Assembly: GCA_029552545.1 (NCBI GenBank)
Contig: JAKPDO010000017.1
Location: 62,001 to 126,000, forward strand
Length of the DNA stretch: 64,000 nucleotides
Origin: Planctomycetota bacterium
GTDB lineage: Bacteria; Planctomycetota; Phycisphaerae; Sedimentisphaerales; Anaerohalosphaeraceae
Direction: 5' to 3'
Part shown: positions 8,219-15,921 of the stretch, piece by piece
Numbering within the stretch: the stretch's first letter is position 1
Layout of the letters: every line of letters starts with the position of its first letter
Program-made: the position numbers and the translations under genes
Notes under the pieces: model-generated
What the model was told of the DNA's origin: nothing
Seen by the model: only the letters and a program-made list of their open reading frames with translations
The model's database searches: none

Positions 8219-8826
8219 TGCGCACCTCGTGATAATTGCCCATGCTTGAGGTCCATCAGAACCTCGACAATGGCGTTGGCCTGATGATAGGCCGCCACGC
8301 CGACCCGTGCAGCCGTCATGGGAATTCCCGGACCCGTCCCGCTGACGCTGTCACCGACAAGAATCAGCCGATTGTTGATAGGACGCGTCACAATCTCATT
8401 GCTGGCCCCCCAGCCCGCCAGACCGCTGACCGAAACAATCACCTTGTCGGGCATTTTTGACAAAACCGTCTCCACAATCATCTGTTTCTGGTCCGCCCGG
8501 TCAAAACACTCCGCAATCACATCTGCGGAAGCAAAAATCGATTGGACCGTTTCGGGCGTCAGTCGAACCTTGTGCCCTTCCAACTGGGCTTCCGGCCAAA
8601 TTCGTAGCAGATTTTCGATGGTGGCATCGACCTTCCAGCGGCCGATTTGATCATAAAAATATTTTTGACGGTTGAGGTTGCTGGCCTCCACCCGGTCAAA
8701 ATCTACCAGAATCAGCTTGCCGATTTTCATCCGGACCAGGGCTTCTGCCACATTGGAGCCGAGCCCGCCCAATCCGGCGATTCCAACCACGGCCGATTTT
8801 AACTCATAAAAGACAGGCGGAGTCAT
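8215..8826 (-). CDS. thiF: ThiS adenylyltransferase ThiF (short form)
   Basis: A 203-aa E1-like enzyme that adenylates the C-terminus of ThiS. The nucleotide-binding loop GIAGLGGLGSNVAEAL and the VDFDRVEASNLNRQ motif (Asp, Asn and Arg for ATP/Mg) are present. It is shorter than E. coli ThiF and has no C-x2-C zinc pairs, as in the family-2 ThiF of clostridia and other anaerobes, which are co-encoded with ThiS-ThiG-ThiH. ATG 8826 was chosen because AGAAGG lies about 7 nt upstream; the frame upstream runs into the riboswitch terminator. It is the first gene of the thi operon. Confidence 0.92.
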   Translation of the reverse strand: MTPPVFYELKSAVVGIAGLGGLGSNVAEALVRMKIGKLILVDFDRVEASNLNRQKYFYDQIGRWKVDATIENLLRIWPEAQLEGHKVRLTPETVQSIFASADVIAECFDRADQKQMIVETVLSKMPDKVIVSVSGLAGWGASNEIVTRPINNRLILVGDSVSGTGPGIPMTAARVGVAAYHQANAIVEVLMDLKHGQLSRGAQ

Positions 8827-8844
8827 CTTGGGGCCTTCTCTAAA

Positions 8845-8874
8845 CAAAAAAAACGCTCCCAATTTCGGGAGCGC
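8845..8874 (-). terminator. Terminator of the TPP riboswitch
   Basis: On the minus strand a 7-bp stem CGCTCCC/GGGAGCG with loop GAAATT, followed by eight T, just before thiF. The left arm with its preceding TG (TGCGCTCCC) is exactly complementary to GGGAGCGCA at the 5' edge of the aptamer, which gives a matching anti-terminator. Confidence 0.9.
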
Positions 8875-8891
8875 ATGGATTCGTAAACCTT

Positions 8892-8985
8892 GTGCCTCCC
8901 TACGCCGGTATTAGCCGGATCAGGTTCGAAGGGTTGGTCTTTCCAGACCTCTCAGCGTCGGCAAAATGCCTTGCGCTCCCCTGAC
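8892..8985 (-). promoter_or_regulatory. TPP riboswitch (thi box)
   Basis: Minus-strand sequence holds the thi-box elements in order: GGGGAGCGC, GCTGAGA, the P3 arm AGGTCTGGAAAGACC, ACCCTTCGAACCTGATCCGG, and CTAATACCGGCGTAGGGAGG. Binding of thiamin pyrophosphate is expected to close P1 and free the downstream terminator, turning off thiFSGH. Confidence 0.96.
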
Positions 8986-9005
8986 ACGTCTTTGATAATA
9001 CGGAC

Positions 9006-9034
9006 AAGATAAAAGAAGGTTGGATGGTTTGCAA
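9006..9034 (-). promoter_or_regulatory. Candidate promoter of the thi operon
   Basis: On the minus strand TTGCAA (9034-9029), 17-nt spacer, TATCTT (9011-9006), placed about 20 nt before the TPP aptamer. Confidence 0.45.
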
Positions 9035-9053
9035 GAAGATTGTCAGTTTTTTC

Positions 9054-9083
9054 TTGTTTTCTACCTCTATTGTCTGGTATTAT
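9054..9083 (+). promoter_or_regulatory. Candidate promoter, methyltransferase gene
   Basis: TTGTTT (9054-9059), 18-nt spacer and TATTAT (9078-9083), with an extended TGG before the -10. The predicted start site is at about 9090, next to ATG 9092, so the mRNA may be leaderless; no ribosome binding site is visible. Confidence 0.4.
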
Positions 9084-9091
9084 GCTTCTCT

Positions 9092-9709
9092 ATGTCTGAC
9101 ACGACAACTACAGCCAAACCGCAAAGCCGTCTGCAGACGAGTCGGCTTTTTCTCAGAGAGTTTCTGAGAAATCCGACCCGAATCGGGGCTATCGCTCCGA
9201 GCAGCCGCGTGCTGGCGCGAGAGATTGTGCGTCTGGCCAATGTGGCCGAAAGCCAAGTCATTGTTGAATACGGCGCCGGCACCGGGGCTTTTACAGAAGA
9301 GATTTTGCGCTGCAAAAAACCCGAGGCCTCGTTTCTGGCGATTGAAAGCAATCCGGCTCTCGTTCAGGTCCTTCGAGAGCGTTTCCCGAATTTGGTGATT
9401 CTCGAACACAGCGTGGAGGAAACCCCCCGTCTTCTTCGGCAGTTTCAGTTTGCCCACGCCGACAGTATCGTCTCCGGACTGCCCTGGAGCGGTTTTTCCG
9501 AAGAGCTGCAGGACCGGCTCCTGAAGGCCACGCTGGAGGCCCTGCGTCCCGGCGGGGTGTTTGCTACATTTGCCTATTTGACGGGCCTGATGCTGCCCAG
9601 CGGCATTGCCTTCCGAAGAAAAATCAAATCGCTCTTCCGCCGCGTGGCGATTTCTCCGGCCGTCTGGAGAAACCTCCCTCCCGCCATCGTTTATCAGTGC
9701 ATTCGCTGA
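9092..9709 (+). CDS. SAM-dependent methyltransferase, phospholipid N-methyltransferase-like
   Basis: A 205-aa soluble class I methyltransferase. The cofactor site reads VIVEYGAGTGAFTEEIL (motif I), followed by FLAIESNPALV with an acidic residue at the end of strand 2. The N-terminal FLREFLRNPTRIGAIAPSSR is typical of the bacterial PmtA-like and rRNA dimethyladenosine-transferase-like group, where a short amphipathic helix touches the membrane. The catalytic-loop position reads SGLPWSGF, as in PmtA-like enzymes, instead of the NPPY of DNA/RNA adenine methylases. Phospholipid headgroup methylation is the best guess, not certain. The upstream open frame from 9020 lacks support. It is divergent from the thi operon. 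Confidence 0.75.
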   Translation: MSDTTTTAKPQSRLQTSRLFLREFLRNPTRIGAIAPSSRVLAREIVRLANVAESQVIVEYGAGTGAFTEEILRCKKPEASFLAIESNPALVQVLRERFPNLVILEHSVEETPRLLRQFQFAHADSIVSGLPWSGFSEELQDRLLKATLEALRPGGVFATFAYLTGLMLPSGIAFRRKIKSLFRRVAISPAVWRNLPPAIVYQCIR

Positions 9710-9731
9710 CAGCTTCAAACCTGCAAGACGT

Positions 9732-9774
9732 TTAAAACAAAAAAAACACACGGCCCCAAAAAAGGGACCGTGTG
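9732..9774 (-). terminator. Terminator of the cysteine-rich gene pair
   Basis: A long stem (CACACGG and CCC paired with GGG and CCGTGTG, 9747-9774). On the minus strand it is followed by a run of eight T and more, so it serves the leftward genes ending at 9812. Confidence 0.85.
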
Positions 9775-9811
9775 AAAGGGTTTCCGTTTTTAGACTGCCC
9801 TACCGGCGAAA

Positions 9812-10102
9812 TTAGGCCGCATTGGGCTTGGTGCATCCGCCGCAGCAGGAGCAGGAATTCTGTCCGCATGTGCAGGGAGAACACTCGCATTTTTCACAGG
9901 CGCATCCGCTGGTGCATTTGCAATCCGTACACGAGCAATCGGTACATGTGCACGCACTGCAGCAGGCATTTGCAGCCGTCAGCGCATCAGCACTGCATCC
10001 GGCCTGTCCATGCGAAGACATTCTTAATGCACCGCCCGCAAAAGCAACCGCCAGCGCGGCTGTGCCGGCCAAAATCACAAACAATACGGTTTTATTCTTC
10101 AT
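9812..10102 (-). CDS. Exported metallothionein-like cysteine-rich protein
   Basis: A 96-aa protein that I cannot assign to a family. Residues about 1-25 form a signal peptide or membrane anchor (MKNKTVLFVILAG then AALAVAFAGG). The mature part of about 60 residues holds 19 cysteines, mostly as C-x-C and C-x2-C pairs in an irregular repeat (CTCTDCSCTDCKC, then CACEKCECSPCTC, then CSCCGGC), with few aromatic residues. That composition is like metallothioneins and suggests binding of Cu, Zn, Cd or similar, but metallothioneins are cytoplasmic and this one is exported. ATG 10102 has AAAGGA 7 nt upstream. It follows another cysteine-rich exported protein by 73 nt and ends at a strong terminator. 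Confidence 0.75.
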   Translation of the reverse strand: MKNKTVLFVILAGTAALAVAFAGGALRMSSHGQAGCSADALTAANACCSACTCTDCSCTDCKCTSGCACEKCECSPCTCGQNSCSCCGGCTKPNAA

Positions 10103-10175
10103 GGTTCGTTCCTTTCATTCAGAAAGCTTCAGGTTCTTTTTCAAAAAAGTCAGACTGAACTCGAAAGAGAACGAA

Positions 10176-10589
10176 TCAACAGTTCAGCCGACAAAGAAAG
10201 GATTGGGCACGTGCAGACCAGCCGTACACAAGCCCGGGGGTTTGCCGTTCTGAAAAGACTTGATGGAGTTCATTCTCTTCACTCGACAGAGACGTTAAGG
10301 ACGAGTTAGAAGTTTTATTCTCAAAAGAGAAAAGGTCACGATTGCGTTCAGCAGGAACGGCTTGGGCAGACTGAATTGTGCATCGACAGGAGGGTACGGG
10401 AGCAAGGGTGCAAAAAGAAATCTCGGATTTTTCGATTTGTTCGGAACAGCAGGAAACTTCTTCAGGTTCCGCTTCAATCTTTTCGTGTGTACAGCATTCA
10501 CACTGAACACAGCGAAGGTTTGCCGCTCCTCCAAAGGCCATAGCTATGGCCGAAAAGAAAACCAGATAATATTGTCTCAAACCAGTCAT
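10176..10589 (-). CDS. Exported Cys-containing protein of unknown function
   Basis: A 137-aa protein without a recognised family. The first 24 residues look like a signal peptide (hydrophobic LVFFSAIAMAFGGAAN). It is followed at once by a dense cysteine cluster CVQCECC, then CC in VSCCSEQ, later CRC, and a C-terminal CRLNC. The middle is Ser/Glu-rich and probably unstructured. ATG 10589 is preceded by AGGA and a perfect minus-strand TATAAT at 10627-10622, though no good -35 is visible. It is probably co-transcribed with the metallothionein-like gene downstream, pointing to a shared job in metal handling or redox outside the cytoplasm; this is inference. Confidence 0.6.
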   Translation of the reverse strand: MTGLRQYYLVFFSAIAMAFGGAANLRCVQCECCTHEKIEAEPEEVSCCSEQIEKSEISFCTLAPVPSCRCTIQSAQAVPAERNRDLFSFENKTSNSSLTSLSSEENELHQVFSERQTPGLVYGWSARAQSFLCRLNC

Positions 10590-10658
10590 CTTATTATTCC
10601 TATTTTATTTCAGGTTATTATATTATACCTCCTTTCTCAGAAATGTGTTCGGAAAAAA

Positions 10659-12017
10659 TCAGATGGGTTCAACGAGCAGGTCGTATCCTTCCCGGCCGAC
10701 GACACGGGCTTGGATGAACCGCCCCGGCTGGACAGGCGGCCCCTGAAGAAGACAAACGCTGTCAATATGGGGGGCTTGACCATAAAAACGTCCGATAAGA
10801 TTGCCGTTCTGATCCGCCTCATCCACCAAAACGGTCAATTCTTTGCCTTTCATTTCATCCGCTTTTCGAAAGGCAATCTCCTGCTGGGTGAGCATAAGTC
10901 GACTTAATCGCTCTTGTTTGAGCGAATCCGGCACTTGGTCCGGAAGGTCTGCCGCCTTGGTTCCGGACTCGGCAAAATAGGGAAAAGCCCCGAGGGCGTC
11001 AAACTGGGCCCAGCGGATAAAATCAATTAATTCTTCGAATTGTTTATCGGTTTCCCCCGGAAACCCTACGATAACGGTCGTTCTTAAAACTATGTCAGGA
11101 ATAGCTTGTCGCAGCTTTTGGAGCAATTGGAGCGTGTTTTCTTTGGTATCAGGCCGATGCATCGCCCGCAAAATTGTGTTGCTGATGTGCTGGATGGGAA
11201 TATCAACATAATGAACCACTTTGGTGCTTTGGGCAATTTTATTAATGAGGGCCTCATCAACGGAGGCCGGATAGAGATACATCAGACGAAGCCAATGGAC
11301 TTTTTCGATCTTTTCCAACTCACTTATCAGTGTTATCAAGCCGTTTTTCAGACCTATGTCCCGTCCATACGAGGTCGTGTCCTGAGCAATAAGATTTAAC
11401 TCCAGAACCCCGTGTTCGGCGAGCTGTCGGGCTTCTGACAGAACTAAATCGAGCGGCTTACTCCTGAATTTGCCGCGAATGTCTGGAATCGTGCAGAAGG
11501 AGCATTGTCGGCTGCATCCTTCGCTGATGCGAAGATACGCCCAATGAGAGGGGTTGATTAGAAGACGTTCGCTGTCGTCAAAGACCACATCCGACGAGGG
11601 CTGGAGGAATTGTCGAGTCGCCGGCTGTCTTGCCGGTGATTGGAGAACAGAACGGAGAATCTCCACAATTTGGTCCCTCTGGCCCAACCCGACAACGGCA
11701 TCGATTTGGGGAATCTCCTCCAAAAGAGCTGCACCCATCCTTTGGGATAGACATCCGGCTACAATAATTCTGCTGAGCCGGCCTTTTTTCTTTTCTTTGA
11801 CGGCCCGGCGAATCACGTCCAGGGCCTCTTGTTTGGCCGGTTCGATAAAGCCGCATGTGTTAATAATGACGGCATCGGCCTGCATCTCACCGGTCAGGAC
11901 GAAACCCGCCTGGCCGATTCGGGCAAGCATCACTTCGCTGTCCACTGTGTTTTTCGGACAGCCCAGCGAAACAAAACCAATCGTGATTTGTTTGTTTCCA
12001 ATTCCCTTGCTTTTCAT
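10659..12017 (-). CDS. rimO: Ribosomal protein S12 methylthiotransferase RimO
   Basis: A radical SAM enzyme of about 452 aa that methylthiolates the conserved aspartate of ribosomal protein S12. Domains in order: N-terminal UPF0004 domain with FVSLGCPKNTVDSE (the SLGCPKN-VDSE form marks RimO as against MiaB), NTCGF and AGCLSQR cysteines for the auxiliary cluster; radical SAM core with C-x3-C-x2-C in CSRQCSFC followed by TIPDIRGKFRSK; and a C-terminal TRAM domain for binding. The start is uncertain: ATG 12017 fits homologues, ATG 12047 is possible. It is divergent from the secretin pair. Confidence 0.93.
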   Translation of the reverse strand: MKSKGIGNKQITIGFVSLGCPKNTVDSEVMLARIGQAGFVLTGEMQADAVIINTCGFIEPAKQEALDVIRRAVKEKKKGRLSRIIVAGCLSQRMGAALLEEIPQIDAVVGLGQRDQIVEILRSVLQSPARQPATRQFLQPSSDVVFDDSERLLINPSHWAYLRISEGCSRQCSFCTIPDIRGKFRSKPLDLVLSEARQLAEHGVLELNLIAQDTTSYGRDIGLKNGLITLISELEKIEKVHWLRLMYLYPASVDEALINKIAQSTKVVHYVDIPIQHISNTILRAMHRPDTKENTLQLLQKLRQAIPDIVLRTTVIVGFPGETDKQFEELIDFIRWAQFDALGAFPYFAESGTKAADLPDQVPDSLKQERLSRLMLTQQEIAFRKADEMKGKELTVLVDEADQNGNLIGRFYGQAPHIDSVCLLQGPPVQPGRFIQARVVGREGYDLLVEPI

Positions 12018-12161
12018 TTTGGCAAAAGTACCACAATCGAGCCGCATTTCCTATGGGTATCTCATAAAATCGCGGTTCTTTTTACAGAAAAAAACGTTTC
12101 ATCGCCGATATTGTCCTTAAAGCGTCAAAAAGCAGAAAGAGTCTGTCAACAGCGAGCGGGG

Positions 12162-14042
12162 ATGTTTTTTTTCCGAAAATATCGGACCAGCCGTCGAACA
12201 AGCATTCTGCAGCAAGGAATGGTTTTGGGCGGCTGTTTGGCTATGCTGTGTTTCTGGGGCGGCTGTGCGCAGGAGTCCGCCGACCAGAAAATCCGGACAT
12301 TTTTTGAGCGAAAATCAACGGAAATCGAATCCCGAATTATCCTGAACGAACTCTCACAGGTCCGGGAGAATCCGCACATCGCCAATCCCCTGCCGACGAT
12401 GTATCGCCAGCCGCCGCTTCGCCTAAAGGTTCCTGACGGTGTGAAGATTTTTTACTTCACAAAACATCATCCTTCCGGCGACCTTTCCTTCCGAAATCCG
12501 GACAAAGCCAAAGAGAAAGAAGTGCATTCGCTTGCCGGAGCGGTTCGGGATTTGGGGTTTAAGGTCAGCTCGAATCCGACAACCAACCAGTTAATCATTC
12601 ATTGTGCAGACGATGCAGAAGCGGACCAGGTTTTGCAGTTTCTGGAACGGCTGGATGTGCCCCCGATTCAGGTTCATATTGACTGCCTGATTCTGGAGCG
12701 GTTCGGCGACATCACAATGGACTGGGAGACCTCGCTGCTGATTGAAAACCTTTTCGGGGAAGGGGTGACGCTGGGGGCTTCCAAGTATCCCAAAGCGGCC
12801 TTCCCGGGGGCTTCGCTGCGGGAAAGCCGCCGGTCGGAGTTTGGAATGGATTTCGGATATTGGCATAAAAAAGGAATCGACGGGCATCAGATTCGTCTGG
12901 TGGTGGACATGCTCGAATCCCGCGGCTACCTGAAGATTCTGCTGAATCCGTCGATTGAGACCGTCAACGGGAAAAGTGCTACGATTACCATTCGGGATAA
13001 TGCTCCAATCGAGCTTCAGGTAACCGCCAAAGGAACCTCTGAGACGAACAACACAATTACCTATACACTTACAGACTACAAATGGGTGGCGGATACCCTG
13101 ACGGTGACGCCGCGGGTGTACGCAGACGGCTCTATCGGTCTGCAAACCTCGATTACGATCGGTTCCAAATCGAAACCGGAAGGAGTAGTTCAGACGTCGA
13201 TTATTACGGAGCGTTCGATTCAGGTGGCGGAAAATCGGATTGAGCCGGGGAAAAGTCTGATTATCGGCGGAATGCGGAAAAGTGAAAATCGCTCCGTTAT
13301 TCGGGGAATTCCGGGCCTGAAAGACCTGCCGATTATAGGAGTTCTCTTTTCGAGCAAAGATTTTGAAGAGAAGGCAACCGAGATTATTTTTATCCTGACG
13401 CCGAGCATTTCGTCCGGCAGTATTCCGTATGCCCAAGCGGCTCAAATGGTTCGCAGCAAATATGAGGCCCCGGAGCGGAAGCAGACTCTCGAAGAGATAC
13501 TGGGCGACCCGATGGGGGCTGATATTTACACCAGTTTGATGGAAAAACGCACGGCCGAAGCCCGGGCAGCACTGGTTAAGGCCCAGCGTGAGGCCGCAGA
13601 GGCGCAGCGGTTGGCGGCGGAGCGGCGGCAGCAGGCCCAATCGGCCCGTCAGCAGGCCGAAGCGTTTGAGAACCTGCGAAAAGAGGCGCAGCAGCAGATT
13701 GAACAGGCTCGTCAGCAGCTCGAAGAGAATCGCCGGAAAGCAGAGTCTGAAAAAATGACGGCGGCAGAACAGCAGGCGCTTCGCGAACAGCTGGAACAGC
13801 AGATTCAGCAGGCCCGACAGGAAGCCCAGGCAGCCGAAGCCGCCGCTCTGGAAGCCCAGAAACGGGCCGCGGAACTGGAACAGCAGGCCGTCCAGGCGGA
13901 AGAGAAAGCCGCCCAGCTTCGGGAAGAAGAGGAACGCCTCCAAAAGAGCCGACAAAAAACGGAGGACAATCAGCCGCCCGCAGAGTCGGTCCAGCCGAAC
14001 CCCTCGAACCAGGTGCCCATCCAGACAGAACCAGAGAAGTAA
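12162..14042 (+). CDS. Secretin-domain lipoprotein with coiled-coil tail (copy 1)
   Basis: A 626-aa protein. The N-terminus has a hydrophobic signal with a cysteine at residue 35 (FWGGCAQ), probably a lipoprotein. A short N0/N1-like ring-building fold follows (NQLIIHCADDAEADQVLQFL, then DVPPIQVHIDCLILERFGD). The secretin domain (about residues 200-420) ends in the GspD/PilQ hallmark: a VIGGM segment, then IPGLKDLPIIGVLFSS and a TEIIFILTP strand. The last 180 residues are a Q/E/A/R-rich coiled coil in place of the usual short S-domain. No pilus or type II secretion genes are nearby. The start at 12162 lacks a clear ribosome site. It lies 1 nt before a paralogue. An outer-membrane pore or an envelope scaffold are both possible. 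Confidence 0.8.
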   Translation: MFFFRKYRTSRRTSILQQGMVLGGCLAMLCFWGGCAQESADQKIRTFFERKSTEIESRIILNELSQVRENPHIANPLPTMYRQPPLRLKVPDGVKIFYFTKHHPSGDLSFRNPDKAKEKEVHSLAGAVRDLGFKVSSNPTTNQLIIHCADDAEADQVLQFLERLDVPPIQVHIDCLILERFGDITMDWETSLLIENLFGEGVTLGASKYPKAAFPGASLRESRRSEFGMDFGYWHKKGIDGHQIRLVVDMLESRGYLKILLNPSIETVNGKSATITIRDNAPIELQVTAKGTSETNNTITYTLTDYKWVADTLTVTPRVYADGSIGLQTSITIGSKSKPEGVVQTSIITERSIQVAENRIEPGKSLIIGGMRKSENRSVIRGIPGLKDLPIIGVLFSSKDFEEKATEIIFILTPSISSGSIPYAQAAQMVRSKYEAPERKQTLEEILGDPMGADIYTSLMEKRTAEARAALVKAQREAAEAQRLAAERRQQAQSARQQAEAFENLRKEAQQQIEQARQQLEENRRKAESEKMTAAEQQALREQLEQQIQQARQEAQAAEAAALEAQKRAAELEQQAVQAEEKAAQLREEEERLQKSRQKTEDNQPPAESVQPNPSNQVPIQTEPEK

Positions 14043-14043
14043 G

Positions 14044-15903
14044 ATGAAACGAGCAGCCATCCATTCTTTCTATCTGAAGACAGCCGACAGAGCATCAATG
14101 CTCCCGGCGGCGGTGCTGGCAGGAATTCTGTTCTGTGCAGGATGCGGCAGTTTTTTTGAAAAGCGGAGTACGGAGGTTGAAACAGCCCGTGTGCTGAAGG
14201 AACTGCGGGAAATCCAAACCAAAGCCCAGACCGCCAATGCGATGCCGGAGCTTTACCTCCAGCCGCCCAGCCGTCTGGAGATTAAGGACGGCATCAAGGT
14301 CTTTTATTTTACCCGCCACCATTCCGCAGAGTACCTGGCCGGGCTGGTTCGAGAGCAGATGGACATTCAGGCCGCTGCGAATGAATCAACCAACCAGCTG
14401 GTGCTGTACTGCAAGGACCATCCTCAGGCGGATGCCGTTCTGGCCTATCTGGAAAAGATTGATGTTCCGCCGATTCAGGTCAACGTGGACTGCCTGATTT
14501 TAGAACGGTTCGGCGACGTCACGATGGACTGGGAGACCTCTCTCTTTATTGAAAACTTTCTGGGAGAGAATCTGACCCTCGGCGAAAAATTGGCCACGTT
14601 TTATTATGGAGAAAGCGGCGGAAAGCATTACGCCGTCAAAAACGGGCAGCTTTTCCAGATTGACCCGACCAAATATCCCGGTCTTTCGTTTAAACCGGGA
14701 GAACTGATTGACCTGGACCCGGCCTTTCCGGGGGCCTCTCTTCGGGAAACGGAACGGGCCAACTTCGGCGGGGATTTCGGCTACTGGGTGGACCGGTGGG
14801 TGCCGGGACATCAGGTCCGGGCTGTGCTGGATTTGCTGGTATCCCGCGGTTATCTGAAGATTCTGCTCAATCCGACGCTGGAAACCGTCAACGGAAAGCA
14901 GGCAACCGTAACCATTCAGGATTATACACCGGTGGAAAAAGTGAAGACGGGTCTGGGCGGAGCGAGCGATGCCTACAACATTACGGAATATGTCTGGGTG
15001 CAGGATACGCTGACGGTTATTCCGACCGTTTATTCGGACGGTTCCATCGGACTGGCTGCCTCCATCAAAATCGGCTCTCGTTCCAAGCCGGAAGGGGTTA
15101 TCCAGCGTTCGATTATCACGGAGCGTTCGATTGAAATCGCAGAGACAAGAATCCGGCCGGGAGAAAGTCTGGTTATCGGCGGGATGCGCAAGAGCGAGAA
15201 GCGTTCTGTGGTTCGCGGGATTCCGTTCTTTAAGGACCTGCCGATTATCGGGTATTTGTTCTCCAGCAAAGATTTTGAAGAAAAAGGCACCGAAATCTTC
15301 TTTATTCTGACCCCAAGCATTTCCGGCGGAGGCAAACCGTTTGAGACCGTCACGGAGGATATCCGCAGAAAATTTGAAAAACCCGGATTTGATCTGGAGA
15401 TGGAACCCGGCATTCTGGAGCCGTTCTGGGGCGGTTCCTATCGCGACCTGATCGAAAAGCGAGCCGCCCAGATGGAAACTCGCCGGGTCAAAGCAGAGGT
15501 GCAGCGTGAGGAAGCCCTGCGCCGGCTCCAGGAAGAAGAACAGCGTTATCAGGCGGCTTTAGAGGAAGCGGAGCAGCTTCGACAGGAGGCCCTGAAGCTT
15601 CAGGAGCAAGCCGCTCAAGCCGAGCGGGAGCTGCAACAGGCGATTGAAGCGGCAGCTGCGGCTGAACAGCAGCGGCGGACCACGCAGGAAACCACCACCG
15701 CCCTTTCGGAAGAAGTCCGGAAGGCATCCGAGGAAGCCCGGCAAAAACAGTCGCAGATGGAGGAAGCTCGGAATCGTGCCGCCCAGGCGGAGGAAAAAGC
15801 CCGCCAAAGTGCCGAGGCGGTCCGGCGGCTTCAGGAAGAACTGCGTCAATCTGAACAACCCAAAGAAGCCACACCTGCCCCGCAAACTGAACAGACTCCG
15901 TAG
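14044..15903 (+). CDS. Secretin-domain lipoprotein with coiled-coil tail (copy 2)
   Basis: A 619-aa paralogue of the preceding gene with the same order: signal with probable lipobox cysteine at residue 34 (ILFCAGCGS), the shared block FFEKRSTEVE, the N1-like KDHPQADAVLAYLEKIDVPP, the VDCLILERFGDVTMDWETSL stretch, a secretin domain ending in IPFFKDLPIIGYLFSSKDF, and a C-terminal coiled coil rich in Gln, Glu and Ala. It differs by an insertion of about 30 residues after LTLGEK that carries a YYGESGGKHYAVKNGQ segment. The 1-nt gap implies one transcript. The pair looks like a local duplication whose products may form a mixed ring. Confidence 0.8.
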   Translation: MKRAAIHSFYLKTADRASMLPAAVLAGILFCAGCGSFFEKRSTEVETARVLKELREIQTKAQTANAMPELYLQPPSRLEIKDGIKVFYFTRHHSAEYLAGLVREQMDIQAAANESTNQLVLYCKDHPQADAVLAYLEKIDVPPIQVNVDCLILERFGDVTMDWETSLFIENFLGENLTLGEKLATFYYGESGGKHYAVKNGQLFQIDPTKYPGLSFKPGELIDLDPAFPGASLRETERANFGGDFGYWVDRWVPGHQVRAVLDLLVSRGYLKILLNPTLETVNGKQATVTIQDYTPVEKVKTGLGGASDAYNITEYVWVQDTLTVIPTVYSDGSIGLAASIKIGSRSKPEGVIQRSIITERSIEIAETRIRPGESLVIGGMRKSEKRSVVRGIPFFKDLPIIGYLFSSKDFEEKGTEIFFILTPSISGGGKPFETVTEDIRRKFEKPGFDLEMEPGILEPFWGGSYRDLIEKRAAQMETRRVKAEVQREEALRRLQEEEQRYQAALEEAEQLRQEALKLQEQAAQAERELQQAIEAAAAAEQQRRTTQETTTALSEEVRKASEEARQKQSQMEEARNRAAQAEEKARQSAEAVRRLQEELRQSEQPKEATPAPQTEQTP

Positions 15904-15921
15904 TCCAAAAGGTCCGCAGGA

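Noticed and set aside
10622..10635. AAAGGAGGT on the minus strand after rimO as the ribosome site of another gene
   Set aside because: No start codon follows at a usable distance; the gene at 10589 has its own AGGA closer to its ATG.
12591..14060. A 489-aa leftward open frame
   Set aside because: Antisense to the first secretin gene, Leu/Phe-rich low-complexity from the reverse of the Gln/Glu coiled coil.
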